This document shows, piece after piece, positions 17,427 through 26,350 of a stretch of DNA of 64,000 nt. The DNA lies in contig NZ_CP069620.1 in NCBI RefSeq assembly GCF_026109735.1, positions 1,736,001 to 1,800,000 of the forward strand, read 5' to 3'. The stretch is from Salinimicrobium tongyeongense. Its GTDB lineage: Bacteria; Bacteroidota; Bacteroidia; Flavobacteriales; Flavobacteriaceae. The notes below the pieces were generated by a model, which was given only the letters and a program-made list of their open reading frames with translations, searched no databases and was not told the origin of the DNA. The stretch's first letter is position 1; the number at the start of each line of letters is the position of its first letter. The position numbers were made by a program, and so were the translations under genes.

Positions 17427-18812
17427 CTAGAACAGCTGTATGTTGAAGAACTTTTGAAGCAGGGTAAGTATGAACATGAGCCCCAAAACTACAGGACAGA
17501 TAAATTTGATCATTACATTTAAAAAGCTTTCCATAAAAGAGCCTTTGTAATTTTTTGCTCCCTGGCTTATTTCTTCAGAAAATTTGGCAGTGGTCCACCG
17601 GGTGGCGATAAATACACTAAGCAGGAAGCCTCCAAGGGGCAGCGCAATAACCGAAAATACATCCTGTACAAGGTCCATAAAGCTTTTTGAAGTGCCTTCG
17701 TAAAAAGTAAAGCTGGTTAAACTTTGAACGGCACCGTAACCCAGCATACTGGGGATGCCAATAAAAAAGATGACAAGAGCCATCAAAGAAACTGCCCTGC
17801 GGCGGGACCATTTGCGCTCGTCAATGAGATAGGCAACGGCCACCTCCAGCAGGGAGATGGTAGAGGTGAGGGCGGCGAAACACAGCAAAAGGAAAAAACT
17901 GCTTCCTATAATTTTCCCCAACACTGGCCCCATGGCCTGAAAGATTCCGGGAAGAGCCACAAATACCAGCCCCGGGCCTTCTGAAGGAGACTGCCCCTGA
18001 GAAAAAACAAGGGGGAAAATCATTAAACCTGCCAAAAATGCCACCATGGTATCTGCAATTACCACCAGGCTGGCAGAGCTTAAAATGTTTTCCTGTTTGC
18101 TGAGATAAGAGCCGTAAGTAATCAAACCGCCCATTCCCAGACTTAGGGAAAAGAAAGCCTGCCCAAGGGCAGAATAAATAGTTTCGGCATTTATAAGGCT
18201 GAAGTTGGGCAGCAAATAAAACTTCACGCCCTCTATTGCTCCCGGCAAAGTGAGCCCGTAAACTATGATTCCCAGTAACAGGAAAAAAAGAGCCGGCATC
18301 AATATTTTTGCAGAACCCTCAATCCCTTTTTTGACACCCTGCAGTACGATAACGGCAGTAATAGCCATAAACCCAAAGCTAAACCAGAGGTTATCTGAAT
18401 AATCGGCTACGTATTCTCCAAAAAAGGATGAAAAATCATTTTCTTCCAATAGGTTTCCGAAGGCTGTTTCAAGAAAATAACCGAAAGCCCAGCCAGAAAC
18501 CACATTGTAGAAAGAAAGGATCATGATGCCCGAAAGAATGCCGAACAGCCCTACAAGCCCCCAGGCTTTTCCGCCGTATTTTTTATAAGCCCCGTAAGGG
18601 TTCGACTTTGCACTTCGGCCCAGGGTGATCTCTCCCAGCATTACCGGAAAACCAATAAGGAAAATCCAGAAAACATAGATTATTAAAAAAGCAGCCCCTC
18701 CGTTTTGTCCTGCCACATACGGGAACTGCCAGATATTTCCCAGGCCTACTGCCGATCCTGCGGCTGCGGCTATAAAGCCTAACCTGCTTGAAAAACCACC
18801 TCTTGCTGCCAT
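17427..18812 (-). CDS. Sodium-dependent transporter, NSS (SNF) family
   Basis: This 461-residue integral membrane protein has about 11-12 helices. The family TM1 signature AAAGSAVGLGNIWQFPYVAGQNGG is clear, with the GN-W-P sodium/substrate-binding motif. GLITYGSYLS and later helices match LeuT-type carriers of amino acids or related compounds. The substrate cannot be deduced. The gene stands alone. Confidence 0.92.
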   Translation of the reverse strand: MAARGGFSSRLGFIAAAAGSAVGLGNIWQFPYVAGQNGGAAFLIIYVFWIFLIGFPVMLGEITLGRSAKSNPYGAYKKYGGKAWGLVGLFGILSGIMILSFYNVVSGWAFGYFLETAFGNLLEENDFSSFFGEYVADYSDNLWFSFGFMAITAVIVLQGVKKGIEGSAKILMPALFFLLLGIIVYGLTLPGAIEGVKFYLLPNFSLINAETIYSALGQAFFSLSLGMGGLITYGSYLSKQENILSSASLVVIADTMVAFLAGLMIFPLVFSQGQSPSEGPGLVFVALPGIFQAMGPVLGKIIGSSFFLLLCFAALTSTISLLEVAVAYLIDERKWSRRRAVSLMALVIFFIGIPSMLGYGAVQSLTSFTFYEGTSKSFMDLVQDVFSVIALPLGGFLLSVFIATRWTTAKFSEEISQGAKNYKGSFMESFLNVMIKFICPVVLGLMFILTLLQKFFNIQLF

Positions 18813-18953
18813 TCGGCAAAAGTAGATTATTCTTCCTAAATTTTTGAGGGAATTTTGCAGGCTTTAAAAAATAGCTCACCGTATTATGCCATTGAAGACG
18901 AGGTAAGGTGTCACCAAAAAATACCCGGGTTTTATAACCTGCTCATGGGAATA

Positions 18954-18982
18954 AAAAAAAGCTCCCGCGAACACGGGAGCTT
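18954..18982 (-). terminator. Terminator of the M16 peptidase gene
   Basis: AAGCTCCCG and CGGGAGCTT pair around CGAACA. Read on the minus strand the hairpin is followed by a run of T residues (plus-strand A run 18952-18960). It lies about 20 bp beyond the stop at 19005. Confidence 0.85.
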
Positions 18983-19004
18983 ATAATGGAATTTAAAAAA
19001 TTGT

Positions 19005-21881
19005 TTAGGGCTTTACTGCTTCGGGTTTTACTTCTTCCCCCTGTTTATTGATCAATTTAACTTCATCAAAGCCCATATCTTTGAACTGCTCAAACTGGGT
19101 AGCGGCATCTCCCACCACCAGGTAAGCCATTTTTGACTCGTCAAGGTATTTTTGGGCCAGTTTTCTATGCTGCTCGAGGCTCATGTTGCGAATCACTTCC
19201 TCCTCCTGTTTTATATAATCGGCCGGAAGGTCGTAAGCACTTCTTTCCTGAAGCATGCCCAGTAGTGAGGATTGTGTTTCAAAACGGCGGGCATTAGATT
19301 TGATTAGGGCATTTTTGGTGAACTCGAGATCTTCGGGGGTGATCCCTTCCCTGTATTTGGCGATCTCATCTTTAAAAATACCTACAGATTCTCCCGTGGC
19401 ATTGGTGCGCACGCTGGAAGAAGCAGTAAATGTGCCGGGGATCTTAGAACCGCTAAAGCCACTTCGGGCCCCGTAGGTATATCCCTTTTCTTCCCGTAGC
19501 ACAAGGTTCACGTTACCAGAGAAAGAACCTCCCAGCTTGTAGTTCATTACCTCGGCAGGGAAGAAATCTTCACTGGTGCGCGGCAGGGCCAGGTAACCTA
19601 TATTGATCACCGACTGCTTGGCACCGGGTACATCTACAAAGTAAAGGGAAGCTTTATCCCTGTTGGTCACTACTTCAAATTCAGGGATGCTAACCTCTTT
19701 AGGTTCCCAATTGTCTTTGAGGTCGGCGAGTACTTCCAGTGCCTGATCTTTTGAGATATCTCCCACAACATGGAAACGACTCACGCTAGGGGAAAAATAT
19801 TTGTTGTAGTAATTTTTAAGATCCTGCATCTTAATGGCCTCTACAGATTCTACGGTACCCGAAGTTGGGTAGGCAAACGGGTGGTTCTCGCCGTAAAGGA
19901 GTCTGTCATACACCTGGCTGGCAATGACATTTGGATTTGCCTCATTTCTTTTTATGGAATTGATTGTGCTGGTTTTGATGCGGGCCAGCTCTTCCTCATC
20001 CCACCTTGGCTGAAGGAGGATCTCCTCTACCAGGTCAATGGTTGCTTCAAAATTCCTGGCAAGACTGTTTCCCCTTATCACGATAGACTCATCTGTGGTG
20101 TACATATACAGGTTAGCCCCAAGAAGGTCTATGGCCTCTTCAAGTTCGGCAGGTGTTTTATTGGCAGTACCTTCCATCATAATATCGGTCATCAGGTTTG
20201 CCACTCCGTTTTTACTGAGGTCGTCAAGTAAATGTCCGCCTTCAATCACCAGGCTAAAGTTTACCAGTGGCAATTCGTTTTGCTCAATGCCATAAACCTC
20301 CAGGTCATTTTCGAGCACCAGGTTCCATGATTCAGGCACATTTAAGCCCGGAGCCTCTCCCAGTGCCGGGGGTGTAGACCGGTCGATTTTTGAAGGCGTC
20401 TTTTCGATCGTCTTTTCTGTGGTGGTTGCAACTTCGGTCTCTACGTTTTCGGTAATTTCTTCTTCTACCACCTGGGCTTTTTCAGAATTTTCAGCAATAA
20501 GCTCGAGCTGGCCTTTAGGCACAAAGCTGGTCATCACGTAAGGCTTGTCTTTGATGTAGGTGTTATATACCCGCATCACATCTTCTTTGGTCACTTTTTT
20601 GATGTTTTCAATATCTTTTTCAATGTAACCAGGGTCCCCGGTGAATACATCATACTGTGCAAGCTGGAAAGATTTGCCCAGCACGCTGCTTATGCCATTG
20701 TAAAAGTCGGTTTCAAGCCCGGCTTTTATGCGCTCAATATCGCGCTCTGTGACTCCTTCTTTTTCAAATCGAGCAAGGGCTTTTTCAATACCGGCTTCAA
20801 CACTGTCTAAATCTACCCCTGCGTTGGCAGTGACCAGGATTCGAAATTTTCCTGCAATTTGTTCAGAGCTGTTGAAGGCCACTGGTTCTGAGGCCAGTTC
20901 TTCTTCTTTTACAAGCACTTCATAAAGCGGCGCTTCTTTTCCTTCGGAAAGGATCTCTCCCAGGAAATCGAGTGCATAGGCATCGGCAGTATAATGCTCC
21001 ACTGTTGGCCACACCATGTTGAGCTGAGGTGCGGTAGCAAAGTTGTCTTCGTGGTAAAGTCGTTTGGTTTCTGAAAGCTTTACATTCTGAACTTCAAGCG
21101 GGGCAACTTCCTGGCGCTTTTTGATCTCACCAAAATACTTTTTGATCATTTCTTTGGTCTCTGCCCTGTCAAAATCTCCGGCAATGACCAGGGTGGCGTT
21201 GTTGGGCCCGTAGAATTTGTCGTAGAATTCTTTCACGTCTTCTACGGTGGCATTTTGAAGGTCTTCAAGCTCCCCAATTACCTGCCAGCTGTAAGGGTGG
21301 CCGTCGGGGAAAAGGTTTTTATCAATCACCCAGCCGGTGTGCCCGTAAGGGTTGTTATCTACCCGCTGACGCTTTTCGTTCTGTACTACCTCCTGCTGGT
21401 TGGCAAATGCAGCTTCAGTTACTGTATTGATGAAATACCCCATACGGTCAGATTCGAGCCAGAGCACCATTTCAAGTGCATTTTGGGGCACTACTTCGTA
21501 GTAAACGGTTCCATCCTGCCAGGTGCCGCCATTCAATGTTCCACCCACATCCTGAATCTTTTTGAAGAACTGGTCCTGGGGAACATTTTCAGATTCCTGG
21601 AACAGCATGTGCTCAAAAAGGTGCGCAAATCCTGTGCGGCCTTTTTTCTCGCGGTTAGAACCCACGCCATACTGAATGGCCACAGAGACAATAGGATCCG
21701 ATTTATCCTGGTGCAGTACCACGTTAAGGCCGTTGTCGAGTTCATATTTCTCGTACTCAATAGACAGGCCCTGGTCCTGGAGGCTGTCTGATTCCTTTCC
21801 CTGAAGGTTTTCACAGGAAGTAAAGGTTGAGGTTAACAAAGGCAACATAATGGCCATTGCGAAGAACCTTACTTTTTTCAT
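19005..21881 (-). CDS. M16-family zinc metallopeptidase, two-domain, lipoprotein
   Basis: The 958-residue protein is a tandem M16 (pitrilysin/insulinase-like) peptidase. A lipoprotein signal ends at Cys 23 (STFTSC). The zinc motif HLFEH is at residues 87-91, with the further Glu ligand in the ANQQEVVQNEKR stretch near 168. The second half (from about 490) is a non-catalytic M16 domain with the R/Y pair region VLREEKGYTYGARSGFSGS. A Glu/Thr-rich linker separates the halves. It probably degrades peptides in the periplasm or on the surface. Confidence 0.92.
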   Translation of the reverse strand: MKKVRFFAMAIMLPLLTSTFTSCENLQGKESDSLQDQGLSIEYEKYELDNGLNVVLHQDKSDPIVSVAIQYGVGSNREKKGRTGFAHLFEHMLFQESENVPQDQFFKKIQDVGGTLNGGTWQDGTVYYEVVPQNALEMVLWLESDRMGYFINTVTEAAFANQQEVVQNEKRQRVDNNPYGHTGWVIDKNLFPDGHPYSWQVIGELEDLQNATVEDVKEFYDKFYGPNNATLVIAGDFDRAETKEMIKKYFGEIKKRQEVAPLEVQNVKLSETKRLYHEDNFATAPQLNMVWPTVEHYTADAYALDFLGEILSEGKEAPLYEVLVKEEELASEPVAFNSSEQIAGKFRILVTANAGVDLDSVEAGIEKALARFEKEGVTERDIERIKAGLETDFYNGISSVLGKSFQLAQYDVFTGDPGYIEKDIENIKKVTKEDVMRVYNTYIKDKPYVMTSFVPKGQLELIAENSEKAQVVEEEITENVETEVATTTEKTIEKTPSKIDRSTPPALGEAPGLNVPESWNLVLENDLEVYGIEQNELPLVNFSLVIEGGHLLDDLSKNGVANLMTDIMMEGTANKTPAELEEAIDLLGANLYMYTTDESIVIRGNSLARNFEATIDLVEEILLQPRWDEEELARIKTSTINSIKRNEANPNVIASQVYDRLLYGENHPFAYPTSGTVESVEAIKMQDLKNYYNKYFSPSVSRFHVVGDISKDQALEVLADLKDNWEPKEVSIPEFEVVTNRDKASLYFVDVPGAKQSVINIGYLALPRTSEDFFPAEVMNYKLGGSFSGNVNLVLREEKGYTYGARSGFSGSKIPGTFTASSSVRTNATGESVGIFKDEIAKYREGITPEDLEFTKNALIKSNARRFETQSSLLGMLQERSAYDLPADYIKQEEEVIRNMSLEQHRKLAQKYLDESKMAYLVVGDAATQFEQFKDMGFDEVKLINKQGEEVKPEAVKP

Positions 21882-22059
21882 ACTTCGTTTGTTTTAGTTA
21901 AAATTTGGCTAAATAAAATGCGTGCTAAATAGTAATGTGTCTGATTTTCAGCAGTAATGTTACAAATTTTAATAAAGCGAATGCAAACAAAATCATCAAA
22001 GCTTCAAAAGCTGAGGCTGCATCTTCTATTCCTGCGAAAAAAATTTAGGGAGTTCAGAA

Positions 22060-23118
22060 TTATTTATATTCAGAAATAAGGCTGTTCCACTCCATGGTTT
22101 TGAGGCTGCCAACCAGGATGGGGTTTATTCGGTCTAAAAGTTCAGAATTCTTTGGGAAGCTGTAACTGTAGTAATCTTTTTTGAGGCTGTTCTCCAAAAC
22201 TGTAAGCTCCTCCTGCACCTCTTTTTCTTCGATATAATAGCTCAAAATAGGTTTGTCGTACACGAGTAGGTTCTTGTCATTTTCCAAAAGCGCATCTATG
22301 CCCTCACCGGCATTGGGAACTTTGTGCGAATCAATATTGTATTGATCGAGCAATTCCTGCGCACTTGAACTTCTTACGGTATATACCTCAAATCTTTCCA
22401 GATCCCGAACGCTGCCAATATCATCCTGAATATTTTGCACGGTAAGGGAGGAGGCGATACCTGCAGTAAGGGTAGAGATCATAATAATGGCCATGAACAT
22501 CCAGATAAAGCCAATCACCCTACCGCCTAAAGTGCGGGGAGATTTATCACCGTACCCAACAGTGGTCATGGTAACCGCACTCCACCAAAAGCCCTGGAAT
22601 ATGCCCCTGGGGCCGAGTCCAAATTCTTCCTTGTTCTTTTTGTGCTCAAAGACCCACACCAGCAGTCCGAAAATAAAGATCACCCCCACCAGGATAAGGA
22701 TAGCCGAGAAGAAATTCCAGCTAAAGATATTAGACAGGTATCTCCAGACGGCAGAACCACTTTTCCTGGCAATACCGGTATAGGAAATAAAATAAGGTTG
22801 AGAAAAATCCATTTTCTGCATTCTCCTGTCGGTTACTGTAATGGGGTTGATGCTTAGGTCAACCTGTCCCTGTTCTACGGCCTGTAACAGGGCTTCAAGG
22901 CTTTCATATTGCTTGAATTCATAATCGGCATCCAGCTGCCTGTTCACCAGTCTCCATGAATCTATGCTAAGGCCCGCGAAATCACTGTCTTCCTTTATCA
23001 CAAAAGGAGGGGCCTCGGTGACTCCTATAACAAGTTTGCCCCCCGCGTTGAGAGAATCCTGGGCGTTGGTATTTAAAAGGCTTAAACAGAAGAAAAGGAA
23101 AAGGAAAATTTTATTCAT
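22060..23118 (-). CDS. GluR0-like ligand-gated potassium channel
   Basis: The 352-residue protein has a signal peptide (NTNAQ), then a periplasmic amino-acid-binding fold split by an ion channel: binding lobe S1 (about 28-115), TM1 (about 136-157), pore helix with TTVGYGD selectivity filter (185-191), TM2 (about 200-226) and S2 (about 230-352). This is the prokaryotic ionotropic glutamate receptor (GluR0) plan. The TVGYG filter predicts K+ selectivity. The TM2 end, TLTAGIASSLTV, resembles the SYTANLAAF motif of animal receptors. Ligand is unknown. Confidence 0.9.
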   Translation of the reverse strand: MNKIFLFLFFCLSLLNTNAQDSLNAGGKLVIGVTEAPPFVIKEDSDFAGLSIDSWRLVNRQLDADYEFKQYESLEALLQAVEQGQVDLSINPITVTDRRMQKMDFSQPYFISYTGIARKSGSAVWRYLSNIFSWNFFSAILILVGVIFIFGLLVWVFEHKKNKEEFGLGPRGIFQGFWWSAVTMTTVGYGDKSPRTLGGRVIGFIWMFMAIIMISTLTAGIASSLTVQNIQDDIGSVRDLERFEVYTVRSSSAQELLDQYNIDSHKVPNAGEGIDALLENDKNLLVYDKPILSYYIEEKEVQEELTVLENSLKKDYYSYSFPKNSELLDRINPILVGSLKTMEWNSLISEYK

Positions 23119-23238
23119 AAGATCTAAAAAAGGACCTCAATTTATAAAATTATAAGCAAAACAGCTTTTCGCGAGAAAAAACAGGGAAGAAGGCAGAATA
23201 TCCTGTAATTTTGTAAGAAAAATATTCTTTTGAAGAGG

Positions 23239-23272
23239 TTGGGAAATTCAGAACCTGTAATTTATATATTTG
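23239..23272 (+). promoter_or_regulatory. Promoter of the small surface protein gene
   Basis: TTG at 23239-23241 and TATATTTG at 23265-23272 are 23 bp apart, the upper end of flavobacterial spacing. The start codon is 82 bp downstream. A second -7-like box (TAATTTTG, 23206-23213) lies upstream without a clear partner. Confidence 0.45.
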
Positions 23273-23354
23273 ATTACCAGGAAGAAGATGGAACTTCTGA
23301 TATTCAATGACAGTCAGCTTGTTTATTATTTTTAATTATTAGAATATTGTGGAT

Positions 23355-23666
23355 ATGGGTAAACGGGGAAAATACCAGATCTTACTTATTCTGTTTTCAA
23401 CTCTAAGCTTCGGATTTTATCCGAACGCCATCTATGCGCAGGAGTCACATCCGCCGCCCCCAATGATGCAGAGTACCCAGGATACCACTGATAACGGATG
23501 TGGGGAGACCGATGATGAGAGTGGGACGCCGCCCCCGCCACCGGGTTTTTGCTTACCCATAAACGATTATTTACTGCCCCTGTTCCTTTCGGGGGTTGCG
23601 CTGGGTGCTTTTCAGTTATTCAGGTTAAAAAAGAAAGAAGAGGAGCTTAAGAATTTAACTGAGTAA
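23355..23666 (+). CDS. Small secreted protein with PID-CTERM-like sorting tail
   Basis: The protein has 103 residues from the ATG at 23355 (an in-frame GTG lies 6 bp earlier). It has a signal peptide (cleavage near YAQE), then a Pro-rich, acidic middle (HPPPPMM, TPPPPPG), the motif LPIND, a hydrophobic segment and a basic end (RLKKKEEELK). This resembles the PID-CTERM type of short Bacteroidetes surface proteins, in which a Pro-rich linker and L/P-I-D motif precede a membrane helix and positive tail. The two cysteines (NGCGE, GFCLP) could pair. It converges with ribE and overlaps its end by 20 bp. Confidence 0.6.
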   Translation: MGKRGKYQILLILFSTLSFGFYPNAIYAQESHPPPPMMQSTQDTTDNGCGETDDESGTPPPPPGFCLPINDYLLPLFLSGVALGAFQLFRLKKKEEELKNLTE

Positions 23667-24237
23667 GTCGTTTTACGTACTTTCCAATCACATCAAATTC
23701 GAGGTTTACCCTGGTTCCCTTCCCGATCATTTTGAAAGTAGTATGTTCAAAGGTGTAGGGTATGATGGCCACGCTAAAACTATTCCTGCCCGAATTCACC
23801 ACGGTAAGGCTCACGCCATTCACGGTAATTGATCCTTTTTCTATGGTAATGTTCTGCAAATTAGGGTCATATTCAAAGCTGAACTCCCAGCTTCCATTCT
23901 TCTCGGCTACTTCAGTACATAGGGCTGTTTGGTCTACATGGCCCTGTACAATGTGACCGTCAAGCCTGGCGCCCAGTTTCATTCCGCGTTCCAGGTTCAC
24001 CACATCTCCTTTCTTTAATTCTCCCAGGTTGGTTTTTAAAAGGGTCTCGGCAATAGCAGTTACCGTATACTCGTCTTGAGCAATATCTACTACAGTAAGA
24101 CAAACGCCATTGTGAGCCACGCTTTGATCTATTTTTAATTCGGAAGTAAAGTTTGCTCTAATACTAATATCGAGGTTGTCTTCACTTTTTTTTAGTGCCG
24201 TAACCACTCCCAGTTCTTCAATGATGCCTGTAAACAT
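23647..24237 (-). CDS. ribE: Riboflavin synthase, alpha subunit
   Basis: The protein has 196 residues when started at the family-typical MFTGIIEELG (24237); a longer frame upstream is not used because it would overlap pdxA. It has two lumazine-binding repeats, the first with NGVCLTVVD and RLDGHIVQGHVDQTA and the second with GSITVNGVSLTVV and FDVIGKYVKRL. It makes riboflavin from two 6,7-dimethyl-8-ribityllumazine molecules. It is divergent from pdxA, with 58 bp between the start codons. Confidence 0.94.
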   Translation of the reverse strand: MFTGIIEELGVVTALKKSEDNLDISIRANFTSELKIDQSVAHNGVCLTVVDIAQDEYTVTAIAETLLKTNLGELKKGDVVNLERGMKLGARLDGHIVQGHVDQTALCTEVAEKNGSWEFSFEYDPNLQNITIEKGSITVNGVSLTVVNSGRNSFSVAIIPYTFEHTTFKMIGKGTRVNLEFDVIGKYVKRLTQLNS

Positions 24238-24252
24238 TCTCCTATTATTAAT

Positions 24253-24260
24253 TACCTTTG
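24253..24260 (+). promoter_or_regulatory. -7 box of pdxA
   Basis: TACCTTTG fits TAnnTTTG and lies 35 bp before the ATG in the 58-bp divergent gap. No clear -33 box was seen. Confidence 0.35.
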
Positions 24261-24295
24261 CAGGTATAAAATTAGTGTAAATACAGGAAATCATT

Positions 24296-25342
24296 ATGAA
24301 ATCATCCGACAAAATAAAAGTGGGAATTAGTATTGGAGATCTCAACGGGATTGGAAGTGAGATCGTGCTCAAGACTTTTGAGGATGTTAGAATGATGGAA
24401 CTCTGCACCCCGGTGGTATTCGCATCGGCCAAAACGATCACCTTCATTAAGAAAAAGCTGAACATAGATATTGCTTTTCAGGGAGTTGATGATGCGGCAC
24501 AGGCCATAGACAATAAATTTAATGTGGTGAATGTGTGGAAGGAGAATGTTACGGTGAACTTTGGGGAAGAGACAGAAGAGGCCGGGAAGTATGCCTTTCT
24601 TTCTTTACAGGCCGCAACAAATGCCCTAAAGAAAGGGGATATTGACATTCTTGTCACCGCGCCTATAAATAAACACAACATACAGAGTGAGGAGTTCAAA
24701 TTCCCCGGCCATACAGATTACCTGGCAAAGGAACTGGAAGGCGAAAGCCTAATGTTCATGATCACCGATACCCTTAAAGTGGGGTTGTTAACAGATCATG
24801 TGGCGGTTAAAGATGTGGCCGCGGCTATCACGCCTCAGCTTATTGAAAAGAAGGTTAGGATCATTCATAAAACCCTGCAGCAGGATTTCAGGATTTCCCA
24901 GCCTAAGATAGCGGTTCTGGGGATAAATCCGCATAGTGGCGATGGCGGGGTTATTGGCAAAGAAGACGAGGAGGTCATGAAACCCACCCTCGAAAAAATA
25001 AGGAACTCCGGAAAGCTCATTTTTGGCCCCTATTCTGCCGACAGTTTCTTCGGAAGCGGTAACTACAAGAACTTTGATGCCATTATTGCTGCTTACCACG
25101 ACCAGGGATTAATTCCTTTTAAAACCCTTTCCTTCGGAAGTGGTGTGAATTTTACGGCAGGCCTCAGCAAAGTGCGCACTTCGCCCGATCATGGCACGGC
25201 CTATGAAATTGCCGGTAAAAATGAAGCCGATTACCATTCATTTAAAGAGGCTGTGTTCAAAGGAATAGACATCTTTAAAAGCCGTGAGGAATATGAAGAG
25301 CTCACTCAAAACGTGCTGAGAAAACAAGGTAAAAAGATATAA
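24296..25342 (+). CDS. pdxA: 4-hydroxythreonine-4-phosphate dehydrogenase
   Basis: The 348-residue enzyme of DXP-dependent pyridoxal phosphate synthesis oxidises 4-phosphohydroxy-L-threonine with NAD+. Family motifs are GISIGDLNGIGSEI, TAPINKHNI, FPGHTDYLAK (metal His), LGINPHSGDGG, AAYHDQGLIPFKTL (metal His) and RTSPDHGTAYEIAG (third His). Length fits. It is divergently arranged with ribE, both cofactor genes. Confidence 0.95.
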   Translation: MKSSDKIKVGISIGDLNGIGSEIVLKTFEDVRMMELCTPVVFASAKTITFIKKKLNIDIAFQGVDDAAQAIDNKFNVVNVWKENVTVNFGEETEEAGKYAFLSLQAATNALKKGDIDILVTAPINKHNIQSEEFKFPGHTDYLAKELEGESLMFMITDTLKVGLLTDHVAVKDVAAAITPQLIEKKVRIIHKTLQQDFRISQPKIAVLGINPHSGDGGVIGKEDEEVMKPTLEKIRNSGKLIFGPYSADSFFGSGNYKNFDAIIAAYHDQGLIPFKTLSFGSGVNFTAGLSKVRTSPDHGTAYEIAGKNEADYHSFKEAVFKGIDIFKSREEYEELTQNVLRKQGKKI

Positions 25343-25385
25343 ACAAAAATTTGTTTATAAAGAATAGGCAATTCATTAATTTTTA

Positions 25386-25393
25386 TATCTTTG
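25386..25393 (+). promoter_or_regulatory. -7 box of the yceD-rpmF operon
   Basis: TATCTTTG, followed by CAC, exactly fits TAnnTTTG. The same TATCTTTGCAC word precedes queD at 57663. The start codon is 45 bp downstream. No good -33 box is visible. Confidence 0.5.
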
Positions 25394-25438
25394 CACCCGC
25401 CTTATCCTGAGGGGTAGGCACTTGAAACTGATGATGAA

Positions 25439-25975
25439 ATGAGGAAACTAAAGGAGTTTACGATCCCATTTGTGGGTCTTAAACAAGGAAAACACCAGTT
25501 CGAGTACGAGATTGACAATAAGTTCTTTGAACATTTTGACTACGATGAATTTAACAGTGCCAACATCAAGGTAGATCTTCAGTTTGAGAAGAAATCTACA
25601 ATGCTGGAGCTCACTTTTAAAGCATCGGGAACAGTAAACGTTTATTGTGACCTTACAAATGAACCTTATGACCAGCCAATAGAAAGTCAGCTATTCCTGG
25701 TAATCAAGTTTGGGCAGGAGTATAACGACGATAATGAGGATATTCTTATTTTGCCGCATGGTGAGTACGAGGTGAATATCCAACAGTACATTTATGAAAT
25801 GCTGGTTTTGGCTGTTCCGTCAAAAAGAGTTCATCCCGGGGTGCTTGACGGCACTTTAGAGTCAGATGTACTTGAAAAACTCGACGAATTAAGTCCGCGT
25901 GAAAAAGAGACTAAAACAGAGGAGGACATAGATCCCCGCTGGGACAAATTGAAAAATTTATTAAACGATAAATAA
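25439..25975 (+). CDS. DUF177/YceD family protein
   Basis: The 178-residue protein fits the YceD (DUF177) family, which is typically encoded directly before rpmF and linked to 23S rRNA/ribosome assembly. Visible features are a beta-rich N-terminal half, TFKASGTVNVYCDLTNEPYDQPIESQLFLVIKFG in the middle and a charged C-terminus (SPREKETKTEEDIDPRWDKLKNLL). An upstream ATG at 25434 is followed at once by a stop, so 25439 is used. rpmF follows 9 bp downstream. Confidence 0.85.
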   Translation: MRKLKEFTIPFVGLKQGKHQFEYEIDNKFFEHFDYDEFNSANIKVDLQFEKKSTMLELTFKASGTVNVYCDLTNEPYDQPIESQLFLVIKFGQEYNDDNEDILILPHGEYEVNIQQYIYEMLVLAVPSKRVHPGVLDGTLESDVLEKLDELSPREKETKTEEDIDPRWDKLKNLLNDK

Positions 25976-25984
25976 TACGCAGCC

Positions 25985-26182
25985 ATGGCACATCCTAAGA
26001 GAAAGACCTCAAAAACGAGGAGAGATAAAAGAAGAACGCATTATAAAGCCTCTGTACCGCAAATAGCTACAGATCCTACTACAGGAGAAGCTCATTTGTA
26101 CCACAGGGCACACTGGCATGAAGGTAAATTATACTACCGTGGTCAGGTGTTAATTGATAATACTGAAGAAGTAGAAGCTTAG
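25985..26182 (+). CDS. rpmF: 50S ribosomal protein L32
   Basis: The 65-residue protein starts [22 protein letters not shown], the conserved basic N-terminus of L32. The zinc-binding cysteines of some L32 forms are absent; the middle reads [16 protein letters not shown]. It shares an operon with the YceD protein and ends in a strong terminator before fabH. Confidence 0.96.
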   Translation: MAHPKRKTSKTRRDKRRTHYKASVPQIATDPTTGEAHLYHRAHWHEGKLYYRGQVLIDNTEEVEA

Positions 26183-26207
26183 TAAACAAGAGCTTTGAAA
26201 ATATTCC

Positions 26208-26236
26208 AAACTCTCACATCGTGAGAGTTTTTTGTT
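26208..26236 (+). terminator. Terminator after rpmF
   Basis: AAACTCTCAC and GTGAGAGTTT pair around ATC and are followed by T residues. Confidence 0.88.
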
Positions 26237-26350
26237 TTAAGTTGATAAAGTGCTAAAAACACCTTAATTTGCACCGCTGTATTTAAAGTTTTATTAGTTT
26301 ACTGTTTTTCAGTAATTTAACTATTTTGCAGGGGCATTAAATGCATTTTT

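Noticed and set aside
23647-24465. Extended N-terminus of riboflavin synthase
   Set aside because: The extra 76 residues would overlap pdxA on the other strand; MFTGIIEE is the usual family start.
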